Shown here in pieces: positions 4,902 through 5,569 of a stretch of DNA of 5,569 nucleotides. A program made the translations under genes and the position numbers. Every line of letters begins with the position of its first letter. Positions within the stretch are counted from its first letter, which is position 1. The notes below the pieces were generated by a model. It worked only from the letters and a program-made list of their open reading frames with translations, made no database searches and was not told the origin of the DNA. Source of the stretch: Helicobacteraceae bacterium (lineage in GTDB: Bacteria; Campylobacterota; Campylobacteria; Campylobacterales; Sulfurimonadaceae); NCBI GenBank assembly GCA_030613795.1, contig JAUWLG010000104.1:1-5569 (forward strand), read 5' to 3'.

Positions 4902-5569
4902 TGCGACCACTCATACTTCTTCTGCTTAGCCTTTCGCTTTTTGCAGAGGTGACTCTTGAGGACATCAACACAAAACCTTCATCTCGTGCTAAAAACTTTA
5001 TGATCTGGCAATTTTTGCACCAAGACATAACCCCTTTACAGGCAGATGAAGCTTTTTATCAGTATAAACATGTCAACACTAGACTTTTTAAAGCCTATGC
5101 AAAAAAGTCTGATCGTGAAGAGGTGATCTACACAGCAGAGTGTCTGGCTTTGCCGACAAAAGAGCTGGTTAAGAGCAATGATATCTCATGTGTCAAGATG
5201 GCATTCTCAGCGTCTAAAGCGTCTGTGATCGATGAACGTGACCGTAACCGTTTGGCTAGACTCCTTGACAAAGAGACGACCTACACCTGGATCGAGATGA
5301 TGAATGATCTGCTTCAGACCAAGCGTGTTACGGACCTGCGACAGTACAAACCTTCCACATTTATGTATCTCTTTTTGAGTGCCGGTATGAAGTTCAGACA
5401 AGGTCATTTGAACCGTGCACTTCCCTCTTCATACATAAAAGAGATCCAAAAACATTGGGTTTTTAACCGTTTTGTTATACTGGTAGTGACGGACAGTCGT
5501 TACAGCAATCTTCAAAAAGAGCTTTTAAAGATCGATGCGACGGCCAAGCTGAGCTCTGAAACACACTTT
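4901..5569 (+). CDS. slt: Secreted protein, probable soluble lytic murein transglycosylase, N-terminal part (runs off window)
   Basis: An open frame of 223 codons with no stop before the window edge, so the 3' end is missing. It starts in TAATG, sharing one base with the yggT stop, and has no clear ribosome site, which suggests coupled translation. Residues 1-15 ([15 protein letters not shown]) form a signal peptide with likely cleavage after A15, so the mature protein is periplasmic. The rest is helix-rich (for example 111-144 and 164-185), compatible with the superhelical U-domain that precedes the catalytic domain in Slt-type enzymes. The catalytic Glu, GLMQ and related motifs would lie beyond the window, so no active-site evidence exists here. 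The call rests mainly on gene order: gltX2 and a YggT protein followed by slt, as in H. pylori HP0643-HP0645 and C. jejuni Cj0845c-Cj0843c. Such enzymes cleave the glycan strands of peptidoglycan. Confidence 0.7.
   Translation, partial: MRPLILLLLSLSLFAEVTLEDINTKPSSRAKNFMIWQFLHQDITPLQADEAFYQYKHVNTRLFKAYAKKSDREEVIYTAECLALPTKELVKSNDISCVKMAFSASKASVIDERDRNRLARLLDKETTYTWIEMMNDLLQTKRVTDLRQYKPSTFMYLFLSAGMKFRQGHLNRALPSSYIKEIQKHWVFNRFVILVVTDSRYSNLQKELLKIDATAKLSSETHF

Noticed and set aside
5207..5407. - strand 66-codon frame opposite the putative slt gene
   Set aside because: The + strand frame is continuous from a signal peptide at 4901 and fits the operon; the - strand frame has no supporting signal.

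Overview
The window looks like chromosome from a Campylobacterota (Epsilonproteobacteria) species, probably a free-living Sulfurimonas/Sulfurovum-type organism rather than a host-adapted Helicobacter or Campylobacter. Three things suggest this. The intergenic DNA is AT-rich and has T-rich promoters with TATAAT-like -10 boxes. The histidine kinase carries the HQWRQPLN H-box that is common in this phylum. The gene order gltX2 - yggT - slt matches, from memory, the Helicobacter pylori HP0643-HP0644-HP0645 and Campylobacter jejuni Cj0845c-Cj0844c-Cj0843c clusters. The genus is an inference.

Left part (1-2290): a two-component-like pair sits in convergent orientation. On the + strand is a response regulator whose receiver domain is fused to a C-terminal ribbon-helix-helix DNA-binding domain, an uncommon output module. 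Its promoter region has two TATAAT boxes followed by three TCAACA-type half-sites that look like an operator. On the - strand is a soluble PAS histidine kinase. The two genes end 9 bp apart, and a perfect 10-bp inverted repeat lies in the last codons of the kinase.

Middle part (2291-3309): a complete tRNA-Glu(UUC) with encoded CCA, then two small - strand proteins of unknown function (90 and about 85 residues). A 190-bp divergent intergenic region follows, carrying the gltX promoter and two palindromes.

Right part (3310-5569): a tightly packed + strand operon. It encodes a glutamyl-tRNA synthetase of the epsilonproteobacterial GltX2 type (probably the enzyme that makes Glu-tRNA-Gln for GatCAB), a YggT-family membrane protein (ATGA overlap) and the start of a secreted protein that is most likely a soluble lytic transglycosylase (TAATG overlap). 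The last gene runs off the window before its catalytic domain.

No mobile element, CRISPR array, integrase or defence gene is visible. The most unusual elements are the receiver-RHH regulator with its possible operator, and the palindromes at the gltX promoter.
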